The translations under genes and the position numbers were made by a program. Positions 13,011 through 26,492 of a DNA stretch of 64,000 nt are shown one piece after another. The stretch's first letter is position 1; each line of letters opens with the position of its first letter. The DNA comes from Chromobotia macracanthus. Taxonomy: Eukaryota; Chordata; Actinopteri; Cypriniformes; Botiidae. Below the pieces are notes generated by a model. The model ran no database searches. It was not told the DNA's origin and saw only the letters and a list, made by a program, of their open reading frames with translations. The stretch lies in the NCBI GenBank assembly GCA_036877525.1, contig JAZGTH010000059.1, forward strand, positions 6,944,001 to 7,008,000, given 5' to 3'.

Positions 13011-13559
13011 ACACACGAGTGCCAGTCTGACCAATAGATTACACCTAGAGGAGAGCACACTTATGGGTAACATCATGCAGTACAATGCCTTCACACCTTA
13101 TAACACACTGTAGCTAGTGTATTAGTTCCTAGTGTATTAGTTTAGATTAGTGCTGAATCTGACCCTGAAGCATTGGGTTATTCTGAAGTTCTGAATCTAA
13201 ATTCTGATGTATTTGAAAACAATGTTCAACACAATCTATTAGAATCCAAACTGTAACGCAGAGGAAAATGTTATTGCGCAAAAGCAGCTACTGTAGTTCA
13301 TCGCTCCAGAGGCTTAATGGAAAGTCCTGAGTTATGTTTCATTCAAGTGAAAATTTAATGATATTGCCTAATGTGCCTTTAGACGTTTCTCCTAATATTT
13401 CTTAAATAACAATAGACACAAATGAGACAATTGCTGCTCTACAGAAAGAGCTATAAAATTAGGCTGGATAGCACAGCCTGGATAATTTGGTCTTGGAGGA
13501 ATTTGCTTAGACATGAGCTCATATTGAAATCTTTGATGTTTGATTTGCACACTTTGGTG

Positions 13560-13612
13560 TTTTGGCACATCTGAGCTCAGTCTGACCTTGAGATTTTCTT
13601 TAAAACTCAAGA
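13560..13612 (-). repeat. Family H repeat fragment
   Basis: The reverse complement holds AAAATCTCAAGGTCAGACTG and AGCTCAGATGTGCCAAAACA, matching the family H right part. Confidence 0.35.
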
Positions 13613-13662
13613 GGAGAGAAATGAGATCATTTCAGTCTATTTAAAGATGTGACAAGCTGGAT

Positions 13663-13974
13663 CCCAGCTAACAATTTTAGGTTGTAAAAACATTTCCCTA
13701 ATATTTTCATTAAGCAACAAAAACATTAAAAATGTTATTTTGGAAGTTGTAGGATAGGTCAAAATGTCCAGTGTTTTATATGTTGTTTAAATGTTAATCC
13801 TTGGTTATAAGATCGTTATTTAAACATTTAGTTAATTCTAAAATGTTTTTATAAACGTTCACTTACAACTTAGAATAACATTTTGATATACATGATATAT
13901 AACTAAAGTTCTAACATTATTGCAAGAACATTTTTTCCATTCCAACATTTTGAGAACGTTCCCTGTTAGCTAGG
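13663..13974 (-). mobile_element. Family A MITE, copy 4
   Basis: Both ends are recognisable: CCCAGCTAACAATTTTAGG on the left and GAACGTTCCCTGTTAGCTAG on the right. The interior follows the family order reversed. Confidence 0.85.
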
Positions 13975-16900
13975 GAACTATTTATGCAAAAGTCTTGTTC
14001 TTCATTTCATCTCACTGCTGTCAAAGAGAAACAACAGAGACATTAATGAGATCTAATTTGACATTTTTCTACAGGACTATCTGTCATATTTGATTATCAG
14101 AAATGGTCTGATTAGCAAGTAAAACGGTACTTCAATCTTCCCAGCAAGTTTCTGGAATTACCAAGTATAGCAGGTCGTGAGGATGTCGGACTTTTCCACT
14201 GAGTTTGATCGAAAAACTCACACCAGAGAAGAAGGCCCGAGGACCCTTATCAATCCCACCAAAGCTAGCTCATAAACCTGGCCGACAGTCACGCAGATAA
14301 CACCACAGCAAAATTTCTCTAGATTGTGAAAATGCAGCAGATAGGGGAAAAAAACCCAGGAAAAGTCCACTCTCGCCCTCAGTACAATATATTGTGACTC
14401 TCAAAAGCGCTCTTTGAGCATGTTTCGGGGGGAGGGAGGGAAACGGATTTAGTATGGGCGCACCGCACACCGAGACAAGAAGATGAACTAGGTTTATCAT
14501 TTTCAAAACACCTGTGAGTGCTTCTAAGACCAATGTAAGGTAAAGGCAATAGAAACTAAAAAATATCAGTCACACAACACTGGGCAAAGCACACACGCAC
14601 ACAGCATATGGATTAAGCTTAAACGGGGCTGGAATGCATGACAAGCTTCAATGTAAAGACTATAAAGCTATGAAATTGCATTAAATATCACTGAAACATG
14701 CCATCTGTTCTTTCAAACATATATTGAATTAGCCTCTTGCAAAGACACACAACATCATGCTATTTTTTCCCATTTGAACAGTATTGGAACAATGTGTCGT
14801 TTAGAGACAATGACAGTGATTAGGGTCTCTATACATTGGGGGTATATGCAACGTCTGCCATGCACACAGAAAACAATTAACAAAGTTGTTTGCTATTTGT
14901 TTAGTTCCATTTGTTCAATAACAGTGTGGAAGAAAACGCTTTCCAATTAAATTCAATAGTGTTGCGGGGCTTTTCCAATTAAAACAACTCCTGAATGTCT
15001 ATCTGACTGTATAGCACTTTTATTTGGGGTTTTGGAGTCTATCCTTTGGGATTTTATCATGTCCCTTTAAAATCACTGAAGTTAAACAGATAGGACCCTA
15101 TGGACCTCAGTCAGGATAGAGGCAATATTAAATCTGACATGAATAAAAACGAATCTGTGAGGACATAAAAGCAGGACCAATGCTGGGCTGAAATGGGCCC
15201 TGTGATGAGGGGGGCCCTCTATAGTACTGTACACCCCATCCACTGGGCCCAAGTGAGTGGGGGCCCACCAATAAAAGATTATAAAAATGTGACCTGGGAC
15301 CTGAGGGCCATACAAGTGATTGAATTGACTATACTTCTGTACAGGGCCTTAAATTCACAGGACCCCTGAGAGATGTAGTCTATTCAATGAGTTTAACAGT
15401 TTCAAGGTCCTTAAAACCATCTTAAACCAGCTGAAAACCATGATTTTATCCAATGGTGGTTTATATATGTACTGAAATTGGTTTACAAAGACGCATTTTG
15501 AGTGTTTTATCGAATAATCAATACTGAGGTACACAAAAGTACGTAACTGGACAGTCCATTCTTCTTCCTTCAGCCTTGCTTTGATTCTTGCTCAATTAAA
15601 TACGGTGCCTCCTACATTAGTGACTACAAGTACATTAGCACAGTTTGATGATTCTAGAACGGCAGTCTTCAACACACGGCCAGATGCATAAACGTGATTC
15701 TGAAGCTGCGACTTAAAAGGTGAATTCTGAGAGACGTCTGAAGTCCTAGAACATTCCTTTAAGTACTTCCAGCTCTCCATCGCTTCAGTTCTTTCTGTTC
15801 TCTTCTCTCTCTTTCATTACAGAAGCAGAGCTGTCTTTCTGTCTGCATGGCTGTCATCCAGCCAAACGTATCTGTGCCCTCCTGTCTTGCCTGTCTCAGT
15901 GTATTCCCATTAGAGAGCCGGCTGAAGGGAGCATGGCAGGTACGAGTGCATCCAGCCTGCATGTTTTCATACTTCCTGTCGGTCTGTCTGCACGCCTGCA
16001 TGTCTGTCTGTCTGTCTAGGGTAGGACTGTCACAACACCAAATTTTTAAGTCAATAACAATATCAGTGTAATTTCACGATCCTTTACAGCAGTTTCAATC
16101 AAAAACACACAGAAATACTTATTTCTTCAGTAAATAACAATTTGAGTCTAAAAAACAACATAACCAACGTACAAAAAAAACAAGCGACAAACTAAGGAAC
16201 AAAAATAAACAATACAACCAAGATACGAATGTAGTAAACTGCGCTTTTCAGTTTACTTAAGTAAACATTTAGAGATTAAAAAAGTAATCAAATGTTACAT
16301 AAAACACTGGTATAGCCTTCGTTGTATGAATTAGATATAACACATTAATACTTAAAGCTACCAAAGTTATCCAGCAAAGATCAATGAGTGGTTTTCTGTT
16401 TTTCTTGTCAATATAATTGTTTGATTAATATTAATGGAATATTAGAGTCTCTGTCTATTAGACAGAGTTTACACAAGAACACCTAATGCACAGTCCAAAT
16501 ATATATTTTTCCCTGCTTGTTTACATTCACTTAGGACATATCCGACAGTGTTTACCTTAGCAATTGCCAAGACGGGCATTTTCACAGAAATTTGAAGTGT
16601 ATTACACCGGTCAGACAGACATATGTTTTACCACACAGAGTAAGAACAAAAGACCAAATCAAGTGTGTACTGAGAAACTAGCATCAACTTAGTACTAAAG
16701 TACGGGTACTTCAGACAACCCTAGTCCGGGGACAACTCTAACCCCTCTACCCCGCAACGCACCAATACGAGCTAAGATCCAAAGCAGACTAACACCAGAC
16801 TGCAGGTGGAGGCAAAGTAAACAGCACAACAGTGAGTGAGCCAATTATTTTCTGACATGGGGTGAAACTTTAATAAAGAAAAGCCGATGGGGAAAGGAAG

Positions 16901-17340
16901 TGCTAATTATCTGTCACTCCCCCAGACCGCACAATCCCCTGTCTGCGTGTTTGTTTACTCAAATCCTCCAACCTAAGAGAAATAGAGCGCATCATGGGGT
17001 TCCAGAAGTCAAAAAATTAAACTTATTCATTTTCTCCACAGAGAAAAAGATTTTCCTAGACAACACTTAAACCTTCAGACAGGCCTATCATGAATTCTGA
17101 GCTTGCATAAATGAATTGAAAAATATTTCTGGAACCAAGGCCACTAAAAAAGTGGTCAATGTTGCACTCTGGCAACAGGAAGTGCCCTTGAGCACATGGT
17201 CTTGTTCCTCTGCATAAATCCCACATATATCAAAGCTCCCTGTCTCAACTTGATCTTTGCTGCTGGGACCTGGAATCGCATGGGAATAAGAAGTCTCGCA
17301 CGTCCTCTTGTATGAATATAACGCTGCCACAGCTCTCAAA
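13975..17340. other. No gene recognised; GGGCCC cluster inside
   Basis: Unique DNA. Four GGGCCC sites fall within 72 bp (15195-15266). Confidence 0.5.
15977..16018. repeat. (CTGT)n microsatellite, imperfect
   Basis: CTGTCGGTCTGTCTGCACGC followed by CTGCATGTCTGTCTGTCTGT. Confidence 0.7.
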
Positions 17341-17554
17341 GTGAGTTCTGCATCACATACAGTTACAGTATAAACAGGCTCACGGTGCGAACAGGCGTGC
17401 ACAGGCGCAGTGCTGTGATACTCATTGCTTTCCGATCAGAGGTGCTGCTTATTTTGAATGCTACACGATCCCTGCCTGTGTGTTTGGGGTACAGATATTG
17501 TGAGCGTGTTTTGCGGGTATGGCGAAGGGTGATGCTAACAGCCTGTTCTTTCAG

Positions 17555-17684
17555 AGTCGCAGCAGCAAACAGAGCGTCAATGACATGTGCGCTGCGGGCC
17601 CTGACGCCCCCTGTGACCCGAGCCTGCACTCTGCATTACAGCTCGCATCCGACACGCTGTCTCGCCGCATCAACAACAACAAGC
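17555..17684 (+). other. Candidate coding exon, unidentified
   Basis: A good 3' splice site precedes this stretch: a TGCTAAC branch-like motif at 17533-17539, a pyrimidine run CCTGTTCTTTC, then AG at 17553-17554. The following 43 codons are open and most end in C or G although the region is AT-rich. They begin SRSSKQSVNDMCAAGPD and end RINNNK. GTATGT at 17685 could be the donor. The frame is also open without splicing, from an ATG at 17519 to a stop at 17728. I recognise no domain or family. It lies antisense inside the presumed long intron, so it would belong to another gene, or the CpG-rich sequence is open by chance. Confidence 0.25.
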
Positions 17685-17910
17685 GTATGTGCGAAGATGT
17701 GTTAGCCGCTACTTTGCAGCCCTGCTAATGTAGCTTTCACAAACGCTGCATGCACATACATATGTATGCACTCGCAGTGAAACAAACAAACAAGCACACA
17801 CAGATCTGCTAAATGAATGCAGCGTGAGTAAACATACAGCATGGAACAGTTAGTATTAACATGCAGACTTAACACCCCGTGCTAACAGCTCTGATGGTAA
17901 AAACATGATT

Positions 17911-18040
17911 AGCTGGTCTTCCAGCAAGGCCATGCTGCTAAGCCTGGTCTGTTTTAATAGTTTCAGAGAGGTTTTGGACCAAACTAGCTAAACACCAACT
18001 TGGTCAACCTAGAAAAACAGCTAAACCAGCTTTAACCAAC
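17911..18040. repeat. Palindromic CCAGCT/AGCTGG repeat
   Basis: AGCTGGTCTTCCAGCA at the left and AAACCAGCTTTAACCAAC at the right are inverted and resemble a frequent fish 'ACCAGCTTAAACCAGC' MITE. A short related piece occurs at about 15421-15440. Confidence 0.45.
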
Positions 18041-18108
18041 TAAATACATATTTACTCTGCAAACGTGGCACACTGAGACTGTTTAAAGTTGCTCAGAGGT
18101 AGCATGAA

Positions 18109-18393
18109 CCCAGCCAACAAGGAAAGTTCTCAAAAAGTTGGCAAATGCTCTTCAAAAGTTCTTACAAAGTTCTTTAAGTAATGTTAATAATCATATATAC
18201 CAAAAACGTTATTCCTAAATTGTTAGTGGAACGTTTTAAAAATGTTACATAATTACATAAAAAACCAAGCAATAATGTTAATATGTCTAAAAAATAGACA
18301 TTTTGAACGTTCCTAGACCTTTAAAACAACGTTTTTTGTTACTTAATGGAAGCGTTAGGGAAACGTTCTTACAACTTAAAATTGTTAGATGGG
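18109..18393 (+). mobile_element. Family A MITE, copy 5
   Basis: CCCAGCCAACAAGGAAAGTT at the left, TTAAAATTGTTAGATGGG at the right. The interior includes AACCAAGCAATAATGTTAAT, a useful diagnostic for the family. Confidence 0.85.
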
Positions 18394-18679
18394 AGTGCAT
18401 TTACACAGCAATTACAACTGCATGCATAAATGTTACGAGATTAATGTTTTAAATATAAATAATGAATACAGAACTGCATTTGATAATAAAGAGCTGATGT
18501 GGGTCAGAGCAGCATCATTTATTCTGGCTTTTATGCAGCTTTGTGTCTTTACGCAGAATTTTGAGCAGGCGCAGGGCAACTTTGTGTGAGACGACTCTTT
18601 AAAACCAGCAAGCCACTGGTTCAGGTCCGAAATTCATCAGGGAGATCTGTGGTCATCATTTTGCGCAAGAGCTTTCTAA

Positions 18680-18960
18680 CGCGGAGAGCTGATTAATGAT
18701 TAACTTTGTCCGTGTGTGTGTGTTTCGGTGATCACATTGTGTAATGCACACATTTAGTGCTTTGCTCCGAATCCTTATTAAATGTGCACAATTACAAAGG
18801 CATTAAACGGAATGAAATAAAGCAAGGAAGAGCTCATTAGTTTAAGAGCTTGTGATTGAAGAGAGCATAAAATAGAAATTATTCCTGAGTTTAAATCAGA
18901 AAGCTAATTAAAAACTCTAATGAGTGTTTTTGTAATTACGGAGGAATCTGTCTTTCTCAC
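18680..18960. promoter_or_regulatory. Candidate conserved non-coding element
   Basis: Dense TAAT/ATTA motifs (TTAATGATTAAC, GCTCATTAGTTTAAG, AAGCTAATTAAAAACTC, TGTAATTACGG) in sequence that matches none of the repeat families here. It begins about 290 bp right of family A copy 5. Confidence 0.25.
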
Positions 18961-20390
18961 TCTCTTTCATTCTCAACCACTCACGCCCGACGTACCCCAC
19001 ACCCCCTCTCTCCATCATTAGACAGAAGCAGTTAAAGCTACAAGGTCGAGACTTCATCCGCAACTTGATCACAATTGCATCGCTTGATTTGAAAACTAAT
19101 TATCATCCCACTATATTTAAACCATAGGAAACATGCTGTACATCTGCACTGTTGTTTTTGATGCGCCATGCATAAAACAATCACAGCATGCAAGGCATCT
19201 TACAACGTGATTGTTTTGTGGAAAATGCAGAAACATGTTTCTTTAACTAGGTGCATTTCTAGGACATAAACTCCCTTAAATACACTTTTGGACTCTGTAG
19301 TAGTTTTATTTTTCTGCTTTAGTGTTCAACAGGTGATATTTACACATTGCAAGAGACTGCTGTCAAATTTGCATACATTTCATATCCACCATATCTTAAA
19401 TTATGTATTTTGTGTGATAACACTTTGTGCTGGAAATTAAGGTTGAGGAAATGACATTTGTGCAATAAAATGGCAGATAATATCTTGCTGAGGCTGATTT
19501 CGAAGCTAGCATTTTCCATATCTTTAAAACACACACACACAAACAAACAAATTTCACATGTCTGCATAATTTGACAAAATGACGCTTCATTGGAAATGAC
19601 ACACAATAAAATATTCTGTTTGCTAGTGTTATTATATGAAACATCAGTTTATATTTCATCTCAAGCATGACCATCACTGATACTGTTATCTTCTTGGTAA
19701 ACGAAAGCACCAACTATTGAAAATGCATTCAAAATATATCATGTTCACACAATAAAAGTTGGTTTATGTTTAAATCACTCACTCAGATAAACACAGTTTT
19801 ATATTACTGTGTAATTTACATATGTAATTTATGGGGAATTTTTGTATTTTTTAAATTCTAGTTATGAAAAATTTGTTATGAAAAGTTGTTAAGTGATTAA
19901 GCTACGAAAGTTTCCACATCATGGACCTCCAAGAAATCAGTTTAATAAAATAAAATCAATTCTTGGAACATAAAAATGCCCACAGATGAAGCAACACCCA
20001 TAAACATGGTCTTCTAGGTGAAAATGAAAATAAACCACAAGAAATTGATTAATGAGGCTTCATACTTCTAATGTAAGTGATGTACCTAAAATGCAATACT
20101 TTTATGGCTGCAGTAAAAGAGAGAGAGAAAGAGACACAGAGCAATGGAGGAGAGATGATTTCTGCAAGACTCCATCTCCAGATAAATGAAACATGGCATA
20201 ATGTAATAATATTTTCATTTAAATAAGAAACAGAACAGCCAGATCATTCTCTCTTGTTCTGCAGGCAGGAGGAGAACAAGGGGAAGAGGAGAAGAGATTG
20301 GAGCTGTCAGGGCCGAACGCCATGATTTGGAAGAACTATCAGCCCGGTTGCGGCTGTCATATTTCTGTTGGACTGGTGAAGGACACGCGT

Positions 20391-20415
20391 ACACACACAC
20401 ACAAACACACACACA
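20391..20415. repeat. (AC)n microsatellite, interrupted
   Basis: Two AC runs separated by AA. Confidence 0.8.
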
Positions 20416-20793
20416 GAGCACTAAAACACAATAGATTGTCTATCTAGACATCACAACTGTTACGGTATTACTACTGGGGAAAATTTGACAAAGATACAGA
20501 GAGATACAAACAAAATAAGACAATGGAAAGCAATGCATGCTGGGATACAAAACAGCAGCAGGTTACTGTAGCCATTGCCACCATTACAGGTCATGTGTAA
20601 ATATACAAGAGATGACTGCAATGCATTTCTAGCAAATGATTGTGATTTTACGCAAAATAACAGTAACTTCCTGGCCTTGTTTACTGTAAAGTCACATATT
20701 GCATACAATTGTCATTTAACTGTAAACGTTCAGCTACCGTAAAACATACTGAAAGTACAGAAACCAGAAGCCAGGAACAGACTGTACATTTAC

Positions 20794-20945
20794 CTTTACA
20801 TTCATGCATTTGGCAGACGTTTTTATTTTAAGCGACTTACACTGCATTCTATACATTTTATCAGTATGTGTGTTCCCTGGGAATCGAACCCACAGCCTTT
20901 GGGCTGCTAACGCAATGCTCTACCAACTGAGCTACGGGAAGACTG
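20794..20945 (-). repeat. tRNA-Ala-derived SINE
   Basis: The reverse complement starts near 20945 with a tRNA head: GTAGCTCAGTTGGTAGAGC, then TTAGCAGCCC, then GGTTCGATTCC at 20879-20890. The GCGTCTGCCAAATGCATGAA-type tail follows, with one altered base. A and B boxes look intact. Flanking sequence on both sides has CAGTAA/TTACTG motifs, suggesting insertion into an older palindromic element (about 20640-20980). Confidence 0.8.
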
Positions 20946-20999
20946 ATAATTCAGACTAATGTCTTTTACAGTGTGGATAGCAAGGGCAAGAAAGTTAAG

Positions 21000-23900
21000 G
21001 GAAGGCCAAAAGGAATAAATGGGAAAAAGTTAATAGTTAGTCAGACAAAAAGGCAACCTCAGTGAAAGCACAAGCCCTTTCATCTGCAAGTCACACTGTG
21101 ACACTAAACGATCCTGACAGGTCTCTTAAGCACTGGACCACAACCATTCAGACAACAACCTCCCGTTCACCTCCGAGAGGAGCGGCGCTGCATACCGACC
21201 CACCACTGAACCACACACACAGAACAGCCGCTCTGTATAAACCAGTTAAAGCAGATGACAGGGTGCGGTTTGCGTGGCTTTCATCTCCATGCCAGGCATG
21301 ACTGAACGATAAAAAAGACTGATGCACACGGCCGACGGAAGATAATGTGGCGTAATGACAAGCGCCCGGTCCACACCTGCCACCACAGTCGGGAGCTCCT
21401 GACTGCGCATGGAATCTTCTAGAAACAGGAAGGACACGGTTTGATGTGAAGAAACTGTGCTGGGCTTCTTGTGTCGGTTTTAAACGCTGTTAAAATGACA
21501 AGAAGTGTGTTAAACCTTTGACATTTTGGCATTTGAATGCAGATTAGGCGGGGAACGGTTTAATCACAGTGCATTTTATAAAATTTGCGTCAGTTAAATG
21601 TTACCATACGTAAACGATATTTGGCATTTATTCCACTATGTGTGGGAGTGATGGAGGCCTGGAATCAAGCACCAATACAATAGAGATGAATTCTTCAATT
21701 AGATGGAGTGGGAGTTTGTTTGAAGTATAAATCCATCAATATATTCCGGCAAATTTCATCAGGGATATCGAATGCAAACTGCATTGCTGAGGGAAAAAAA
21801 TGCATGCCTGTTTCCTTTTGCATTTCTTTTGTCTTGATAGATGCTTGTTTACTCATCTGGGGGCTAAGTACGTTTATCAAAAAGCTTGTGGCGTTAAAGC
21901 CAGGTGTGGAACAAAGCTCTGGGGAGGCCTCACACCACAGGAAACAAATAGATGCTAGAATTCATCAGCACACTTTTTAAAGCCGGCTGCTTCTAGGGTG
22001 AATTGAACAGGTAGTTGTGGGATTTTGGTGCTTTCCAGAGAATCTTTTGAAATGGTTCACAAAGGAATTTGTTTCTCGTCGCTTGCAGATTTTTCAGCAA
22101 CCCTTTCTGCAGGTTACTTAAGGCTACGCTATTAAGTGTGAAAAGAAAGTCTAATTCAATCATTTAGATTGTTTTCAAACTGCTGAAAAACGCAGGGCCG
22201 TTCATGAATCAAGTCGCATTATCCCCATTTAAAATTTTAAAGTCTACAAATCCACTAAAAGACTCCAAAAGACAGAGAGTTTAAGCATCGTAAGCATTTT
22301 CTCCACAAATAATGACAAAGCAAATCATTTTTCTCCCCTATTTTCTCCCCTAACGGCTGTGCTTTACTTTTGTTAAACTATACAACAAGAAAACCCTAAG
22401 CAAATGTATAAAAATGGTTACAGTTCTGTCATTTTAATTGTGTTGTCATTAGTAATCTTTACACATTCGCAAACATGAATCACATTTCCTCATTGTAAAT
22501 GTGTGAGCGAAAATGTGCAAGTCAGTGAATCGTTCATGTTCACTTAAAAGATTTGTTCAAAAACAGATTCGTTTATGAACGAAACACTGAAACTAGTGAC
22601 AGCAATCTACATTAGAAATAATTACTGCTCACAGCTTACCGCAGCGCATGGGAAACACAAAGACAACGCAAGCGCACTAATGGAAGCAGATTTATGACCG
22701 CATCAGGGATTTCTGATTGATTAATTGATATAAGGATTATTCTGTGTTTGCCTCACAATATTCAGAACAAGCACAGCAAGCAAAACAGAGGCCCTGCTTT
22801 GTGATCTTTCTAAACACATGGGAATGGCTGATGCATTTAAGTTTGTGCCTGCATGAAATCGTAACAGATGAAATTGTGCTGAATTGCTTAGCTGCTGTTG
22901 TTGATCTAAAGCACAGCAATGAAGCAACCAGAAATGAGAAAGCAAGAAAAACATGAAAGGCAGTGTAATCTATCCGTTCTTCCGTCTGTCTGTCCGTCCG
23001 TCTGTCCATCTATCCATCTAATCTAAAATCTAAATAAATCTATAATCTATTTTAGTTGTTTCATAGTTGGTTAACATATATGCAAATGCACCTTACACAT
23101 ATTTATAAGTATTATATAAAGTAATATTATTCTAAAGAAAAAATAGGAAAAACATTCCCATTTCAGATTCTCATGCCACTTTAAATTGACTCTGCAGCAC
23201 AACAGAGCAAGTAATCAATGGGGGGTAAATACGTTCTGGAGTCACTGTATATATAAACTGGCAAAATGTATTCTGATTCCAAATGTGCTTCTTTCTAAAG
23301 GCTATAGACATATTAATAAATTCAATTAATAAATGATAAATTGGTAATGCAGGCATTCAATATCTCAACCCTAGCATGTTAAGAAAATACTGTGGCTATA
23401 GAACAATCTACATTTGCTGGTGTTACTTCTTGTATAATATATTAGACATATTAGACATAATACTACTTAAGCAAACTGTCGGTTGTTTTACAGTACCCGT
23501 CATTCAGACAGCTCCCTCCTGTGTCAGTGGGTGGCTCCTGGTCAGAGTATGTGAACCATCCTTTATGCCTGCATTCAAAAGTCTGGTTGCATGAGGACAA
23601 GAAATCAGTGGGCGAAGCAGACTGATACCAAGTGACACAGTGCTTTGTTAACTTTAAAAAAGCAGACAGCGAAACCCCATGCAGTGACCAACCTCACCAG
23701 ACACGGAGCTGCTTCCACCCACAGAGTCAGAGCTCCGTCTGGTTGCAGAAGTTTATTCTTGACATCATGCTCCTATCAGTGCGCAGCTTATTGTAAATGA
23801 AGTCACACTGTAGCTCGCTCATAACAACAGATCTTGATTTATGCCGCCGCTCTAGTTTCCTTATGAAGACGTATGAGAGGCAGTTTAAGTCTCTCATGTC

Positions 23901-25300
23901 ATTATCATATCAGTCTGTTGTCGGAAAATAATTTTTCACCTAACACACACTACGTGACTAGGAAAACACTGGCTCCCACTGCATCGCACCTCGGGCAGAG
24001 CGGTGTACTTTGTCTTTATTGGCTAAGAGCAGGATACTTGTCCGGGCAATTTAAAAAAGCAATTTGTTCTTTTTCTCTCTCACATTTACACGGTTTCGGC
24101 ACGCGCTCGGGCGCAGGACTAACCACACATAAATTGCAGGCGACACAGATGAAAATGTCAACAAGGCCCTGGTGCGCTGAGGAGGCAGGTAGGAGGGCGA
24201 TCCGGAGGACGATGGATGTCAACACGCTCTCACGCATTATTTCAGCACGTCAAAGAGCATCTTCCCGCACACCCCCCCTCGTACCCTAATCTCTAAGGGC
24301 GGACTTGCCCTAGTTCTGGAGCCGTTTTCATGACTCAAAGTGAGGCTGATGGTATGTAACGTAAGTGGCAATGCAGGTACCTTCTGCCCCGACAGATGCT
24401 TGATGGGCCCATCCTGACATGAAGGGCCTTATTCTGGGAGTTTGAAACTGCAAGGATGTGTTTTCTCATCCAAAGGTTGAGGTTAGCGAGGCGGCCCTGC
24501 ACATTTACAACCATCTGCTCAGCTGGTTTCAACACAGACTTGCACCACTTTGCTACCAAAATGCATTTTTTTAATAATAGTGACCCTGCTTGTGGAGGTG
24601 CGTAGCTGGGTACAAAGAGTAAAATGCTCCCTTAGGAGACCTATAAGAAGGCTATTAGCAGACAGGCAGAGGAGAATGAACCCATACGAGACAACAGCAT
24701 TATCAGAAAGGAGGAACGGGGGAGATGATCAATGACCAAACTTGTGACAGGCAGCCAACAAAGACAAAGAAATGACAAGCTTGTCTTCCTGCCCTTGAGC
24801 TAACTGGAAATAGCAATTACCCACGCAGCGATATGATTAGCATCCAGCAGAGAGCAGGGATCCGCACAAACGTCATACTCCAGCAGAGATTGGCTGGATT
24901 GCTTTCTTGTCTGCTGTGTGCACAGTTAGACCCGGCTAAAAGGATTCCCAGATATGAATGGCACCAAAGTAGCTGGTGGGAATGGGTCCCAAAAATTGTC
25001 AATTATAGTGCTGGGTTTATTCTATTATTTATATACCTACTTCCTTCTCCAGAGTCAATATTTTGTCTTTTTAGCATTAATTATTGCAGAATTTTGGGAC
25101 AGGTCTGGGTAAGCTTTGCATCCTATAATTGTGGAATTTGTGCTTATTCATCAATGCAAATCTATTCTAATTCCACCAATTTAGATGAAAAGAAATTTTC
25201 AGGCTCAAGTCTACCTCACATTTTCTACCAGATTTAGGCTTAGTGAATCCCATGGCCTCTAACCATCTGCAGGTTTAATACTGTGCTTAAGTCTGAGTTA
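21000..25300. other. No gene recognised
   Basis: The tetranucleotide run at 22970-23022 is the only clear feature. Frames at 23873-24289 and 24833-25237 lack recognisable domains or coding bias. Confidence 0.5.
22970..23022. repeat. (CTGT/CCGT/CATC)n microsatellite
   Basis: CTGTCTGTCCGTCCGTCTGT followed by CCATCTATCCATCTAATC. Confidence 0.75.
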
Positions 25301-25308
25301 CTGTCTTT

Positions 25309-25348
25309 TTAACCCAGGGCTAAGGCCTGTTTAAACCCTGGGTAAAGC
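25309..25348. repeat. Inverted repeat hairpin AACCCAGGG/CCCTGGGT
   Basis: The arms TTAACCCAGGG and CCCTGGGTAA are separated by about 18 bp. It looks like the collapsed remnant of a palindromic MITE. Confidence 0.4.
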
Positions 25349-26492
25349 AATACTACAAAGGCAAAGAAAGAGTTTTCTTTCTCAGCAAAAGACAATTACA
25401 ATGAGAATTTACAATGATATTAATATGCAACAGAATATATGTGCAGCACACTGCATCTGCCTGTCTGCCTGTCTAGTTATGCTGTTAACATATACACAGA
25501 TATACCTTGTAAATACTTATTATATAAAGTAATGCATAAAATTATATAAAGTATTACAAGTTTAATAATTTGATCAGAATTCTGAAAGCGAATGGAAAAC
25601 CACTAACACTTTAAGTTGACTTAAAAGTGCAAACATACAGAAAAAAATGCAACATAACAAAAGTAATCAACGGAGGGTAAATACTTTCTTAAGATACTGT
25701 ATATTTAAACTGGAAGACCTACTTATCCTGATTCCAGATATGCTTGTTGCCAAGGGATATGGCAAGAGGTAATTAATAAAACAATCCAAGAATTAATTAA
25801 AAAAATGCAAATGCATCTTTGCAAATTTCTGTATGTTTACAAGTAACAAGGAAGGTGCTACAATATTCTTAGCAATGCATCGGATTATTAAATAATATCT
25901 AGGGTGTGATCCATCCACACACGTCTGGATGTACAATACACACACTGATCACCGCTCACACACACAGATTACACATGGTTATCACAGACAAGACGGTTAA
26001 GTTTGGTGTTACGGTTAAACAGATGGAACACTGTTTAATAAGCGCTTTGTGATTCCACCTGCAAGAGGAAGCGCGCAGTCACGCATACCCACACATGCAG
26101 AGAGGAGATTACGCATACGAGCACAGGAAAAGCTGATCTGTGACTGCGCATACCTCCTCAGCATTAACACACTGGCAGCAGGCATTCACATATCATCTGT
26201 TAATTCAGAAGCAGAATTCAGTTGGTTTTGATAGTCAGAGAGAAGCTGTAGAGTCAACAAGCCCAAAGCAGCTTAGCTAAAAGACATTGAAAGAACAGCT
26301 GACATTCTTTCATAGCCTATCAAATGTCAGATTTGTTTGGTACGCATTTTAATCCATAATTAACATATGTTTATCAACAACTCACAAACAACTGTGATAA
26401 ATGGCCAACATATAAAGAAAACATTAAATGTGAAGTATTTTTGTTGATGTTAAAGTACTTTCTGCTATTCCAGATTAATGTTCAAAGACAAC

